Positions 35,125-45,790 of a stretch of 64,000 nucleotides of DNA are shown here, one piece after another (within the stretch, counting starts at the first letter, position 1; each line of letters starts with the position of its first letter). This stretch comes from Nageia nagi (lineage: Eukaryota; Pinophyta): contig JBITNC010000002.1 in NCBI GenBank assembly GCA_050084985.1, forward strand, positions 13,454,001-13,518,000. Reading direction: 5' to 3'. The position numbers and the translations under genes are program-made. Below the pieces are notes generated by a model, which did not search any database, had not been told where the DNA came from, and saw only the letters and a program-made list of their open reading frames with translations.

Positions 35125-35551
35125 TCCTAGTAGTAGTAGGTAGCATCCTATTTCCTTCTAGTAGTAGTTTGCTATCACCTAGTAGCATCTTGCTATCTCT
35201 CGATAAGAGTCTACTACCACTTGGTAGTCTTCTTCTACCTCCCAATAGCAATCTACTATCATCTGGTAGAAGTCTACTCATTCTCATTAGTATATTGATG
35301 CCTCTTAGTAGTATTTTACTTCCTTATGATAGCAAATTACTTCCTTTCGGTAGCATCCTACTACCTCCTAGTAGTATCCTACTACCTCCTAGTAACATCC
35401 TATTGCCTCTTGATAGAATTCTTCTATCATTCAGTAGTAGTCTATTGCCTCTCAATAGTAGTCTATTACCTCCTAGTAGCAATTTGGTATCGTCTGGTAG
35501 TATTCTACTACTACCCAATAGCATATTGCTACCACTTGGTAGCAATTTTTG
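35125..35551 (+). repeat. 21-bp minisatellite in TE-B, about 20 copies, continued after TE-D
   Basis: Units resemble AGTAGCATCCTACTACCTCCT. In one plus frame (35,169-35,573) they give a heptad such as SSILLPP, GSILLPP, SNILLPL and NSSLLPP with no stop; the minus strand is also open from 35,686 to 35,324. TE-D inserted into the array, and degenerate units continue at about 41,636-41,720 (CAGTTTGCTATCATCTCATAG). Openness on both strands follows from the repeat unit and is not evidence for a gene. Confidence 0.83.
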
Positions 35552-35962
35552 TGTTTCAATGCTACAAATATGAAAAGGAAATATTGTAAAAATGTAATGA
35601 ATATCAATTTGAAATAGGAAAATGATAACTAACCTAGTGGAAATAATAGAGCATGTGCTGATAAATAGAACATGAAATAGCAACAATAAGTAGATAAAGA
35701 TAGGATTTTACTGAATAGTAATAGAATCACAAGCTACTTTGAGGGGGCTACCTCCTTACAACTCCAAAATTGAAAATAATGTTCAATATGCCTTTCTCCA
35801 CACACTTCTACCTATTTATAATATACTAACCCTAACCCTAATAGTAATGCAAGATTGGACCTCACCCTTATAATCATAATATTATGGTTTATAATATAGG
35901 TCAATAATTTAATTAAAATAACTAATACTAACACTAAAATGTTAGGATGTGGGATCCTAACA
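35552..35962 (-). repeat. TE-D 3' LTR (411 bp)
   Basis: On the minus strand it begins TGTTAGGATCCCACATCCTA. It ends at 35,552, where the plus strand starts TGTTTCAATGCTACAAATATG. It matches 41,222-41,630 throughout. It includes a double AACCCTAACCCTA stretch that is not a telomere. Confidence 0.88.
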
Positions 35963-35980
35963 TGCCACTCATCTTGGGAT
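35963..35980 (-). other. TE-D polypurine tract, weak
   Basis: On the minus strand CCCAAGATGAGTGGCA immediately precedes the 3' LTR. It is purine-rich in part and in the expected position. Confidence 0.5.
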
Positions 35981-35984
35981 GAAG

Positions 35985-37340
35985 CTTTGTCCTTAAAGCT
36001 TGAATTTTGGAAATTGTTGTTGTAATTGATGAAGTATTTCCCATGTTGCATATTTTGATGCCATGCCTTGCCACTGGACAAGGACTTCTATTATGGAGTG
36101 GTTACAAAGCTACCATGAATGTTTATTTAGAACTACCTTAGATATACCTACCATTTATCCATCCTCTGCTAACTTAGGTAATTATGTCTAAACCTGAACC
36201 TCTGATCTAACCACTTTCTTGAGATAGAAGACATGAAACATTAGGTGAATCTTGAAAGAATCAGGAAACTTGAGTTTGTATGTAGCTAGGCCAATGCACT
36301 ACAACACCTTGTAGGGACCATAAATCTTTGGGGCCAATTTTTGAGGGTCTTTTATTTTTAAGGATTTTTGGTGATAAGTTTGTAGCCTTAGAAAGACCAT
36401 GTCATCTACCTAGAACTCCCTTTCAACATGTTGCTGATCAACCTGTTGCTTCATACAGTGTTGGGATATCTGAAGGTTATCCTTAAGCAAATGGAGAATA
36501 TCATCCTAAATAACTAATGTTGAGTCAACTGCCTAAACTTTACTAGTACCTATAACATACAAGGTGATTGTGGGTGGAGCTTGACCATACACTACTTCAT
36601 AAGGGATCATCTTACTAGTAGAATGATAAGATGTATTATACCACCACTTAGCCAAAGGAAGCCATAGTACCCAATGCATAAGTTATTCTAATGCAAAATA
36701 GTGTAAATATGTTTCCAAATATTTATTGATAATTATAGTTTGACCATTAGTTTACAGGTGATATGTTGAGCTCATGTTTAGCTAGGTACCTTACAACTTG
36801 AAAATCTCTTACCAAAAATGGATTGTAAAAGTGGGATCATGGTCACTGATAATTATCTATAGCATGCCATGTAGTTTAAAAATTGTATCTAAGAATAATT
36901 GTGCCACTATCATTGGCTTGTAGGGATGAGCTAATGAACCAAAATGAGCATATTTGGATAACTAATCAACCACCATTAGAATAACTAATTTACCATTGGA
37001 TTTAGGTAATCTTTAAATTAAATACATTAAGATATTATTCCATGTATGATTAGGTATAGGAAGAGGTTGAAGGAGTCGTAGAGTACCCACTGTCTCATCC
37101 TTTTTTCATTGACACACATCACAAGCTACCACAAACTGCTTGATATCCAATTTCATACTTGTCCAATAGAATGATCATGCCACCCACTTATAAGTTTTCA
37201 AAAATCCATCATGTCTTGATGTAGGTGTGGAATGCAATTTGAAAAGTATTTTTGATTTACATTTTGAAGGAGACAACAACAAAATTTGACCTTTGAATCT
37301 CAAAATACCATCATGCCATGTGTGGTGTGGTTTACTCATA
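35985..37340 (-). pseudogene. TE-D integrase with C-terminal chromodomain-like segment
   Basis: Minus strand. The zinc-binding part lies near 37,060-37,215 (SRHDGFLKTYKWV, then CDVCQ). The core keeps an Asp in ILMVVD with SKYAHF two residues on (about 36,975), and the second Asp in IIISDHDPTFT (about 36,840). The Glu expected in the GQT-E-VVN motif is replaced: the sequence reads NGQTIIINKYLE near 36,740. A C-terminal stretch at 36,010-36,090, VLVQWQGMASKYATWE followed by a Gln-rich helix, matches the chromodomain-like tail of plant chromoviruses, which steers integration to certain chromatin. Multiple stops. Confidence 0.78.
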
Positions 37341-37396
37341 GGATCTTGAGTGATTTGTTTTAATAATTCTTGGGTGGAGCTATCATATACCCACTC

Positions 37397-37990
37397 CTAT
37401 TTAACTTTATCCAACCATTGAGGAATAGGAGATGAAAGAGCTTGCAAGGCTACTTGATCTTCAAATTTTCTAAACAGAGCATTAGTAACCACATTCTCTT
37501 TACCTTTATAGTATGCTATCTCATAATTGTACCCCAGTAGTTTGGTCACCCATTTTTGTTGCTTAGGTATAGAAATACATTGCTCAATGAAAAATTTCAA
37601 ACTATGACGATTTGTGAGGATGATGAAATGGTGAACAATGAGATATGGTCTCCAATGTTGAATTACATGAGTGATGGCAAGCATTTATTTTTCATAGGTG
37701 GATTTACCTAAATTTTTACTAGAGAGTGCTCTACTAGTTAATGTTAAGGGATACCCTTCTTGCATCTTTACTACCCTGATTCCTACTCCACAAGCCTCAT
37801 TTTCTATCATAAAGGTTTTAGAAAAATTTGGCATTGTTAATACTAGGGTGGTACACATTGCATCCTTGAGCTTAATGAAAGCTACCTCAGCTTGAGGGGA
37901 CCATCGAAATGAATTCTTTTTCAACAACATTGTTAGATGTGCTACAATCTTACCATAATCTTTCATAAATTTTCTATAATAGCCAATCAA
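37397..37990 (-). pseudogene. TE-D RNase H
   Basis: Minus strand, in two frames. 37,990-37,685 begins with the end of the reverse transcriptase thumb (MIGYYRKFMKDYGKIVAHLT, FRWSPQAEVAFIKLKDAM), then FSKTFMIENEACGVGIRVVK, where Thr-Asp-Ala-Ser is expected. 37,684-37,397 continues MLAITHVIQHWRPYLIVHHF, LTNRHSLKFF and NVVTNAL. The usual catalytic Asp positions read Glu, Asn and Asn, so this enzyme was dead even without the stops. It would degrade the RNA strand of the RNA-DNA hybrid. Confidence 0.8.
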
Positions 37991-38660
37991 CCCTAATAAT
38001 CTTTGAAGACTTTTTAAGGATGTAGGAACAAACCAGTTTTACATGTCAATAATCTTATGTGGATCCACCTTAACTCCCTCTACAAATATAATGTGACCTA
38101 AGTAGTCAATTTCCCTCTTACTGAATGAACATTTTGATTTTTTTGCATATAGCCAATGCTCCCTCAAAATTTGTAAGGTTTGGTCAACATGTGCCATGTG
38201 TTCCTATCATGTCTTACTATAGATCAAAATATCATCAAAGAAAACTAAAATGAACTTCCTAAGGAATAGAAAAAACACATGATTAATTAAACTTTGAAAT
38301 GTGGATGATGCATTTGTGAGGCCAAAAGGCATGACCAAAAACTCATAATGGCCCTTATAGGTGTGAAATATAGTTTTTGGTATATCCTCCTCCTTGAGGT
38401 AGGTTTGATGATACCCATATCATAGTTCCAACTTGGAAAAATATCTTGCCCCATGTAGTTCATCCAATAATTCATAAATGATTGGTATGGGAAATTTATC
38501 CTTAATGGTAATTTTGTTGAGGGCCCTGAAATCCACACACATATACCATCAACCATTTTTATTACAAACCAATATAACTAGAGAAGAATATGGGCTTACA
38601 CTAGGTTGGATTACTCTTGCATCTAATAGTTCCTAAACCAATTTTTCAATTTCATTTTTT
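37991..38660 (-). pseudogene. TE-D reverse transcriptase
   Basis: Minus strand. It reads [55 protein letters not shown], then the active-site motif in [12 protein letters not shown] near 38,222-38,250. Phe-x-Asp-Asp is the usual chromovirus form, so the catalytic Asp pair is kept. Frame breaks occur near 38,380-38,560. It copies the element RNA into DNA. Confidence 0.82.
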
Positions 38661-38989
38661 TGTAAACAAGGATACCAATAAGGATGAATGTTTGGTGGGT
38701 GACTTCTTGGCACCAACTAGATATCATGATCATGTGATTGTTGAGGTGGTAAGCTTGTTGAATCTTCAAAGGCATGTGCATGCTTACTTAAGATGAGCTA
38801 TAGATCCTTAAGCTCTATGACTTCAGATTCAATTATTGATAAAGAGTATAACTATGCCAACATCCGCTTTCCAATTTTCTATAGGATCTTTTCCATATGA
38901 TGTGAGCTCATAATTTGTAAAGATCCACCTTGTAATCCCTTGAGAGTATGCTCTTGTTCATCTATCTTTAAGGTCATCCATAGCTTTAC

Positions 38990-39300
38990 AAAATTCCACT
39001 ACATGGTGCCCAAAGTTCTCAACCATTGCACCCCCAAAACTATATCACATCTCCCAAGTGGTAAAGTGTACATGTCACTTTTCAAAGTATAGTGGTCCAT
39101 GCTCAATTTGACATTTTGACATGTGCCTTTACATGCTATTTTTCCTCCATTACCAACCATAACCTCAAAAATATTTGTAGGGTGGATGTAACAGTTAACA
39201 ACCTTAGACACCTATGGATCAATGAAATTATGAGTACTTTCCAAATCCAACAATATTATGAGAGGACATTTTTTAAAAAACCCTTTAACTTTCATAGTTT
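38990..39300 (-). pseudogene. TE-D aspartic protease
   Basis: Minus strand. LLDLESTHNFID takes the place of the usual Asp-Ser-Gly-Ser-Thr-His-Asn-Phe, so the triad is Asp-Leu-Glu. Then NIFEVMVGNGGKIACKGTCQ, and LPLGRCDIVLGVQWLRTLG, a strong family signature. Confidence 0.8.
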
Positions 39301-40130
39301 GAGGGTAGTAATTCTTTCCAATGCAATTTAAGAGATAACCAAGGCCTCCTCATTTGGAATTTCCTCTGTAGCCTCTTTAGGTGCACTCTCATATTCCTCC
39401 TCTCTAGGAGCATTAGCAATAATAAAATATAACTTTTGTTGAGTACAACAATGACCATGAACAAATTTCTCATCACAATTATAGCACAAACCCTTCTTTT
39501 TATGCTCTTCCATTTCCTCCCATGTCAACTTCTTAGTTTGCATTATGCAATTCGGTGGTAGTGTACTTATGTTATTAGAGGAATGGGAAATATTATGTGT
39601 CTTTATGAATGTGGGTCTTACATTTCATCGATGAGCACTGGCTTTATCTTCAATGAGCTTTGCCAAAGCAATAGCATCCATCATAGTTTTGAGATTAAAC
39701 ATTTTGACCTCTAGTTTAATTTCTTCCTTTAATCCACTGATAAAACAACTTGTGAAAAATGCATCATCCAACCCCTCTATGTGATTTTCCAATTTCTTAA
39801 ATTGATTTTGGTATTCTTTAACTATTGTGATTTGATGTAACTTGGTCAATTCCCTTGTAAAATATTCATAGTCACTAGGACCAAAATAGATTAATAATTA
39901 TTGAGTAAATTCATACCATGAAGGAGTAGGATTCATTTTTGAGTACCATTGGTGCCATTAGAGAGCCTCATGGTCCAAATGAAAAGTTACCATGTGCACC
40001 TTCAAATCTTCTAGAATTTGGTTCAATGTAAAATACTATCTAGACTTATAAATCCATCCAGTGGGATCATCTCCATCAAATTGGGGAAAATCCAATTTGG
40101 TTGTGCAGGGAAGAATGAAACCACCTTATT
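39301..40130 (-). pseudogene. TE-D gag
   Basis: Minus strand. The capsid-like core reads FNGDDPTGWIYKSRQYF (about 40,080), then LTKLHQITIVKEYQNQFKKL, FISGLKEEIKLEVKMF and ALAKLIEDKA (39,625-39,849). A zinc knuckle LCYNCDEKFVHGHCC is at 39,445-39,495. Overlapping openings at 39,285-39,543 are the same sequence in two frames. Confidence 0.8.
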
Positions 40131-41201
40131 GGCCTTGAAAGTTATGATGATACCCTTATGGATTTTTTGATTTCCCTGATTGCTATGAACTAGATGCATT
40201 ATTGGTATGATTGATACTTAGTTAGACACTATCACATTTACTATCAAGGGTTTCTATTTGGGTCTGTATTTATTAGATTTCTACCTTGAATGTACTAGTA
40301 AGTTTATCTATCATTTGTTGGATAATAGTTTGAAATGTCATCATGGTAGGATCAACTTGTGCTGCTATTTGGGATCTTATCTTAGATGCTATTTTTGGAA
40401 ACTACTATTTCTAAAGCAGTTATTTCTAGAAACTGCTATTTTTAGAAATTGTTATTTTTAGAAAGTGCCCAAAAAAGTGTATGGGTGTAATATATCAAAA
40501 TGATTAGCTCAAAAAAATGATCATAATGGGCTAGGTCTTCCAATAATGATTTTTAGAATCTTAGACTCTTTATTTCTATTTTATTTTTTATTTTATTTTT
40601 TATTTTTATTTTTTACATCTATGGGTCTGTCTACTTTTATTAACAACTATTGAAATGGTACAAATTTTTAGTTATTTAACTCTAAAGGTTTTGTTACCTT
40701 TGAATTGCTATTTTTAGCAAGTCTAAAAAATTACATGTCATACATTCTACCTCTCGAATCAAGGTTTTTTATGTGAAGGAATGATTCTAGGGTAAGGATT
40801 ATCTACTCTATAGGCTTGTCTAAACACCCCTCCTATCCAACTTTTGCAAGGAAAGAGGCTACAGAGATGGGTTTTGTGATAGGTAACTTTCCAGTGGCAC
40901 TTGCTAGTGCACTATAATTTACAAATGATCGACATAGCTTCTTACCTAGTTTTCATTTATAGCCTAAATAGTCTCTGATATACCTTTCAGTATGTGGAGT
41001 TTGATTCCATGTAGGGTTCTATCTAAGGATTGGGTATTGATGTAGAGTGTTTTGCACCTCACTTCACACATAGCTTTATGGGAAAGTGTGTTTAGCCAAA
41101 AATGATAAATCCTCCTATATATTTTAAAACCTCGATATAGGGTTTCTAGCTTAGACCTCTAAGAATTTTTTTTTTTATTTTCCTATAGCAAAATGGCCCT
41201 A
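40131..41201 (-). other. TE-D gag N-terminus and leader, too decayed to delimit
   Basis: Minus-strand sequence between the gag core and the primer-binding site. I see no continuous frame. It includes AT-rich runs near 40,580 (a TTTTATTTT repeat) and short repeats of an ACTGCTATTTxTAGAAA kind at about 40,390-40,465. Confidence 0.5.
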
Positions 41202-41219
41202 GAAAGAGCTCTGATACCA
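41202..41219 (-). other. TE-D primer-binding site (initiator tRNA-Met)
   Basis: On the minus strand TGGTATCAGAGCTC starts two bases inside the 5' LTR. This is the standard plant initiator-Met primer site with no mismatch in the first 12 bases. Confidence 0.9.
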
Positions 41220-41221
41220 GA

Positions 41222-41630
41222 TGTTATGATGCTACAAATATGAAAGGAAAATATTGCAAAAATGTAATGAATATCAATTTGAAATAGGAAAATGATAACC
41301 AATCTAGTGGAGATAATAGAGCATGAGTTGATAAATAGAACATGAAACAGCAACAATAAGCAGATAAGGATAGGATTAACTTAATAGTAATAGAATCATA
41401 GGTTGCTTCAAGGGGCCTACCTCCTTACAACTCTAAAAATGAAAATAATGTTCAAGATGCCTTTATCCACACACTTCTACCCATTTATAATATATTAATC
41501 CTAACCCTAATATAATGCAAGATCAGGCCCCACCCTTATAATCACAATATTACAATTTATAATATAGGTTGATAATTTAATTAAAATATATAATACTAAC
41601 ACTAAAATGTTAGGATGTGGGACCCTAATA
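41222..41630 (-). repeat. TE-D 5' LTR (409 bp)
   Basis: It matches the left LTR from TGTTATGATGCTACAAATATG on the plus strand to ...GGGACCCTAATA at 41,630. The other copy ends CCTAACA, so one terminal CA has become TA. Followed by TTTTG. Confidence 0.88.
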
Positions 41631-41849
41631 TTTTGTTGCCTAATATCAGTTTGCTATCATCTCATAGCAATTTTCTATCACATGGTCATATCTTTCCACC
41701 ATACTATGGTAACATTTTGATTCCTCCACACCTCATGTGAACCTCTTTAAAGTTACTAAAACAATCTACATGACCATTTTTTTAGCTTCAAATTTGCATT
41801 TATAATTTTTACAAATTTTCTTAAAATCACCTTACCTATGAATCTGATT

Positions 41850-42780
41850 TGCCAAAAAAATTTCAAGTTAATTTTGAGGAAGGGCTCTTAAAATGAACCC
41901 TAAATATTGAAACTTCAGAATCCAATATAGAGAGTGATGAGGAAAGTAAAAGAGTAGCAGCTTGTACTAAGGTCAACAAAAATACTAGAGCTATGTAGTG
42001 TCATGCACCATTGATTCTATAGTATATTAAATCTGAAAAATATAGAGGAAAAGGTCTAGGCAAATATGATTAGGGAATTAATTATTTACCTCCAATAATA
42101 TTTTACTCCAATTAAAAAAGAGTGGAATTATATCAAATAATAGAAGAAAGAACTTAGTTTCATGCAACAATGATGAAGAATTAGAATATAAGATGAAATA
42201 TGAGATAGTGAACATGGTAGAACTGGTCACTGAAAATCCAAAATAGGTTAGAAAGATAAGGAAGATGCATGCTTATGTTGAGAAAATAGATATGAATTTT
42301 GCTTACCCTTTGCTAGATAAGATGGTACCAAGGAATGTTTATGTGTTCAAAACAAATGATGCAATTCTACACATGTTGGGGGAATGATATGAATTCAAAA
42401 AGTATCATCCTAAAAGATAAGGCAAAGTTGATATCCATCTTGATGCATATTTATGATAGAATATTGATGGTATAGAAGGATTGGAGGCATTACCTAATCT
42501 TTCTCAACTTGGTGATGAAATACCATGGTTGAATGAGCCTCTTGCTGAGATACAAATTGGTACAAAAGGGGTACTAGGGATAGTCAAATTGAAAATGGAA
42601 TTGTTGGTGATGAAAAGTAAAGATACCAAGAGTTCCTTACATATTTTAGAGACATATTTTCTTGGGAATACATTGATATGATTATATTGGATCCTACCTT
42701 TATTAGTCACAATCTTATTTTTCATAAGGTTGCTAAGCTTTCATAGTAGAAATGAAGGCCTATGCACCCTAAGCACTCTT
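41850..42780 (+). pseudogene. TE-B linker with G-patch-like motif and RT N-terminus
   Basis: After the TE-D insertion and spacer, coding similarity returns. KYRGKGLGKYD near 42,040-42,075 is a G-patch-like Gly motif, seen between protease and reverse transcriptase in Tat-lineage polyproteins. 42,481-42,681 is a clean stretch (MEALPNLSQLGDEIPWLNEP, QIGTKGVLGIVKLKMELLV). Several TAG/TAA stops. Confidence 0.58.
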
Positions 42781-43540
42781 TGTTAGTGAAGAAGGAAATA
42801 GATAAATATCAACAAACTAGTTTATTAAGCCTATTGATTATTCACTATGGTTGGCTAATATTATTCCTTCTATGAATCCAAATAGAGAAATCAAATGTAG
42901 TATAGGTTTCAAACATTTATGATGGGCTTGTCCCAATGATAAATTTCCTTTTTTGCATATTGACACCATTATAGAATCTATTACAGGTCATGAGATGTTA
43001 TCTTTCATGGATGGCTTTTCAGGTTATAATTAGATAAGAATTAATAATTAGGATCAATACAAGACATCCTTCACCATGCCTTGGGGCACATTCTATCGAG
43101 TAGTCGTCCCTCTTGGCCTCAAAAATATTGGAGTCACCTACAAAAGAGAAATGGTAATTATGTTTCATGATCTTATTCATAAGTATATTTAAGTATATGT
43201 TGATGATAATATTTCCAAATATATCAAAAAATATTATAATTTAAAATATTTTAGAATTATCTTTAAAATAATGAGAAAGTTTAATTTGAAGCTTAATCCA
43301 AAGGAGTATCAAGTGGCAAATTGCTAAGATACATTGTGTCTATAAGAGGAATAAAAATTGATCCTAAAAATGTCAAAGCTATCGTGGATATTCCTCCACC
43401 TAAAAAAATCATCCAACTTCAAATTTTGCAAGGGAAACTACAATAAGTTAAGAGGTTCATATCATAATTGGAAGATAAGATAACTCCTTTTTCCTACTTG
43501 CTCAAGAAATAAAATAAATATGTTTGGAATAAAGAATATT
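42781..43540 (+). pseudogene. TE-B reverse transcriptase
   Basis: Reads KCSIGFKHL, a stop, then WACPNDKFPFLHID, ITGHEMLSFMDGFSGYN, a stop, IRI, then DQYKTSFTMPWGTFYRVVVP and LGLKNIGVTYKREM. The active site YVDD is intact at 43,196-43,207 (VYVDDNI). The Trp-Ala-Cys-Pro-x-Asp and GHE-LSFMD-FSGYNQI motifs are diagnostic of the Tat lineage. Stops sit at former Gln or similar positions. Confidence 0.85.
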
Positions 43541-43905
43541 AGAAAAGATTTGATAACATCAAAAGATAATTACTTAATCCTCCTATTTTGTATCCAATGT
43601 ATCATAAAAGGCCTTTATATAATTGTATATCTTAGCTACAATTCATGCATTAGGAATTATTTTACTACAAATTGAAAATGAAAATAAAGATAGGGTTGTA
43701 CCTTATTTTCCCAAAACTCTACAATATGCAGAAGTAAAATATACTCCAATTGAGAAGCTATATTTTCCCATTGTCTATACTACTCAAAATTTAAGGTGTT
43801 ACATGATTACAAACACCACCTATGTAGTAGTACAAGTTGATCGATATTACAATATTTATTATCCAAACCTCAATTATGAGGTAGACCAACCAAATAGATA
43901 ATGTA
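43541..43905 (+). pseudogene. TE-B RNase H
   Basis: From 43,623 an uninterrupted stretch reads MYILATIHALGIILLQIENE, then VVPYFPKTLQYAEVKYTPIE, KLYFPIVYTTQNLRCYMITN. The YFSKTL, AE-x-x-Y-x-P-IEK and A-T-Q-x-L-R-x-Y pattern is that of the gypsy RNase H next to reverse transcriptase in Tat elements. Confidence 0.8.
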
Positions 43906-44044
43906 TTTGCATGATCTTTATCTTATTTATATGCATTAAAAGCATATTAAAGGATAGGTTATAGTAGATTTGTTGGTTGAGGCACCATGTGATAGTTCTA
44001 TAGCAAATAAGATAAGTTTCAATATCAATTGAGCAAGTGAAAGA

Positions 44045-44460
44045 TAAAAGGTGGACACTTTATTTTAATGGTTCTAAGTGATTACAAGGATAAGGAGTAA
44101 ATATTGTACTAGTATCTCCTAAAGGTGGTATGATTCCTATGGCCAATAAATTAAATTTTATATATACTAAAAACATGGTTGAGTATGAAGCTTTAGTTTT
44201 AGGATTAAAGGATGCTATCAATCTTGATATCAAGAATTTATAGGTTTATGGTGACTCACAACTTATCATCAATCAAATAAATGAAGTATACAATACAAAA
44301 GATGAAAAGTTGTAGCCATATAAGGACTTAATGACAAGGATGATCCAATGATATTTTATATAAATCAAATTTAAGAATATGCCAAGAAACAGTAACAAAT
44401 TTATTATTTCTATAGGAAATGCTTCTTCTTTTAAACCTATTGCCATTGAAAATTAAGAGG
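44045..44460 (+). pseudogene. TE-B second, archaeal-type RNase H
   Basis: Reads RWTLYFNGSK, then VSPKGGMIPMANKLNFIY, TKNMVEYEALVLGLKDAINL, VYGDSQLIINQINEVYNTKD. The pattern LYFDGS, N-x-x-E-Y-E-A-L, YGDSQL is the extra RNase H of the Tat lineage. The first catalytic Asp is Asn (AAT at 44,067-44,069). The Glu and the second Asp are kept. A few stops replace Gln or other residues. Confidence 0.83.
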
Positions 44461-44639
44461 CTATTATAAAAATCAATAGTCTAAGGAATAACACTTTTTT
44501 CGGATGAAACTAAATTCAACATATTATTTGATAAGGATCCCTTTGTATGTGTTATTTTACCATTACATGCATGGTATGCTGATATTTATAACTAATTAAA
44601 AGTTGGAAAGATCCTATATTTATGTCAAATAAAGTTTTT

Positions 44640-45790
44640 CAAGCAAAGACACAAGTGCATAGTAACAAGGTATGTAATTATTAATGATATTATTTACAAA
44701 ATATCTTTTGATAACACTTTGCTTAGATTTTTGAATGATAATGAAACTAGTAAGGTTATAGAGAAAGTGAATGACAATATAAGTGGAGGATATTTTAATG
44801 GCAAGGATATATTTCATAATCTTTTGAGACTAGGTTACTATTGACCATCTATGGAAAAATATTGCATACTTTATGTTAAGAAATGTGAAAATTTTCAAAA
44901 GCATGCAAAGTTAATACTAGTTCCTTCAAGTGAATTAGCTATAATGATTTCTTCTTGGCTTTTCTATTTGGTATTTATTTATATTTGGTTGGGTTTATTA
45001 ATCCTAAATATAGTCAAGGACATAACTTTATCCTAGTTGCCACTGTATATTTTACTAAATTGGTAAAAGTAGTACCTTTGAGATCATCTAAGGGTACTCA
45101 AATTATGAAATTCTTGATTGATAATATCATTGGAATATTTAGTGTTCCTTCTCACATAATCATGGATAATGGAAAGAACTTTAGAAGTAAATATTATCCA
45201 CAAGGCAATAGATAAGCTAAAGCAACCAACAAAATGACCATAAACATATTGTGCAAAATTGTCAAGAAAGTCAAAGAGATTGGTATTTATAGCTTATATA
45301 AGCACCATGGACATATAATACTAGCATAAAATCAATAACAAAGTATACACCATTTTTACTAGTCTATGAATATGAGGCATTACTTCCACTAGAATTGGAA
45401 ATAACATCCCAAAGGGTATCTTTGGAAGGCATCATTTATTGGGAAGAGAAGAGAAAATCAAGATTAAGATAGTTACAAGGATTGGATGAGAAAAGAATCC
45501 ATGCCTTAGAACACCTTAGGTATTATTAGAGAAGAATAAATAAAGCATATGGCAAGAAAATATAACCAAGAGAATTCCAAGTTGGTGACTTGGTACTTAA
45601 ATAAAATCATCACAAATCACAAGAAAAAAAGAAAGACAAAGAAAAGTTTGAGACAAATTAGATGGTTCCATATATCATCAAAGAAAAATATTCAAATGGA
45701 GTATACATATTGGTAGTAATTTATGGAAAGGTAGATAAATTTTTAACTAATGCCAAGCACCTAAAAGCCTTTTATGCATAAAAGAATCGA
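44640..45790 (+). pseudogene. TE-B integrase
   Basis: Zinc-binding part about 44,790-44,925: LLRLGYY, a stop, PSMEKYCILYVKKCENFQKH. Core 44,985-45,215: FILVATVYFTKLVKVVPL, where the first catalytic Asp has become Val (GTA 45,045-45,047); IIMDNGKNFRSK keeps the second Asp; YYPQGNR, a stop, then AKATNK has Lys (AAA 45,219-45,221) where Glu is expected. The C-terminal part at 45,290-45,780 has TPFLLVYEYEALLPLELEI, then EFQVGDLVLK. Two of three catalytic residues are gone. Confidence 0.85.

Larger units (their letters stand above)
35552..41630 (-). mobile_element. TE-D: chromodomain Ty3/gypsy element, complete structure, 6.1 kb
   Basis: LTRs of 411 and 409 bp at 35,552-35,962 and 41,222-41,630, with a perfect target duplication TTTTG (35,547-35,551 and 41,631-41,635). 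Reading on the minus strand from the right: LTR, initiator-Met primer site, gag, protease, reverse transcriptase, RNase H, integrase, a chromodomain-like C-terminus, LTR. Short LTRs, the CDIVLGVQWL protease motif and the domain order fit a chromovirus of the Reina-like kind. All domains carry stops or frameshifts. Confidence 0.88.

Noticed and set aside
35169-35686. Open frames of 134 aa (+) and 120 aa (-) as possible genes
   Set aside because: They come from the 21-bp minisatellite, and the plus one runs into the TE-D LTR.
35829-35843. AACCCTAACCCTA as telomere repeat
   Set aside because: Only two units, and it lies inside the TE-D LTR with a matching copy in the other LTR.
41202-41219. Initiator tRNA-Met gene
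   Set aside because: Only the short primer-binding match is present. No tRNA body or cloverleaf.
44620-44817. Minus-strand opening opposite the integrase
   Set aside because: Antisense shadow of the TE-B integrase zinc-binding region.
41850-45790. Endogenous plant pararetrovirus
   Set aside because: An integrase domain, LTRs and the second RNase H identify a Tat-lineage retrotransposon. No movement-protein domain is seen.
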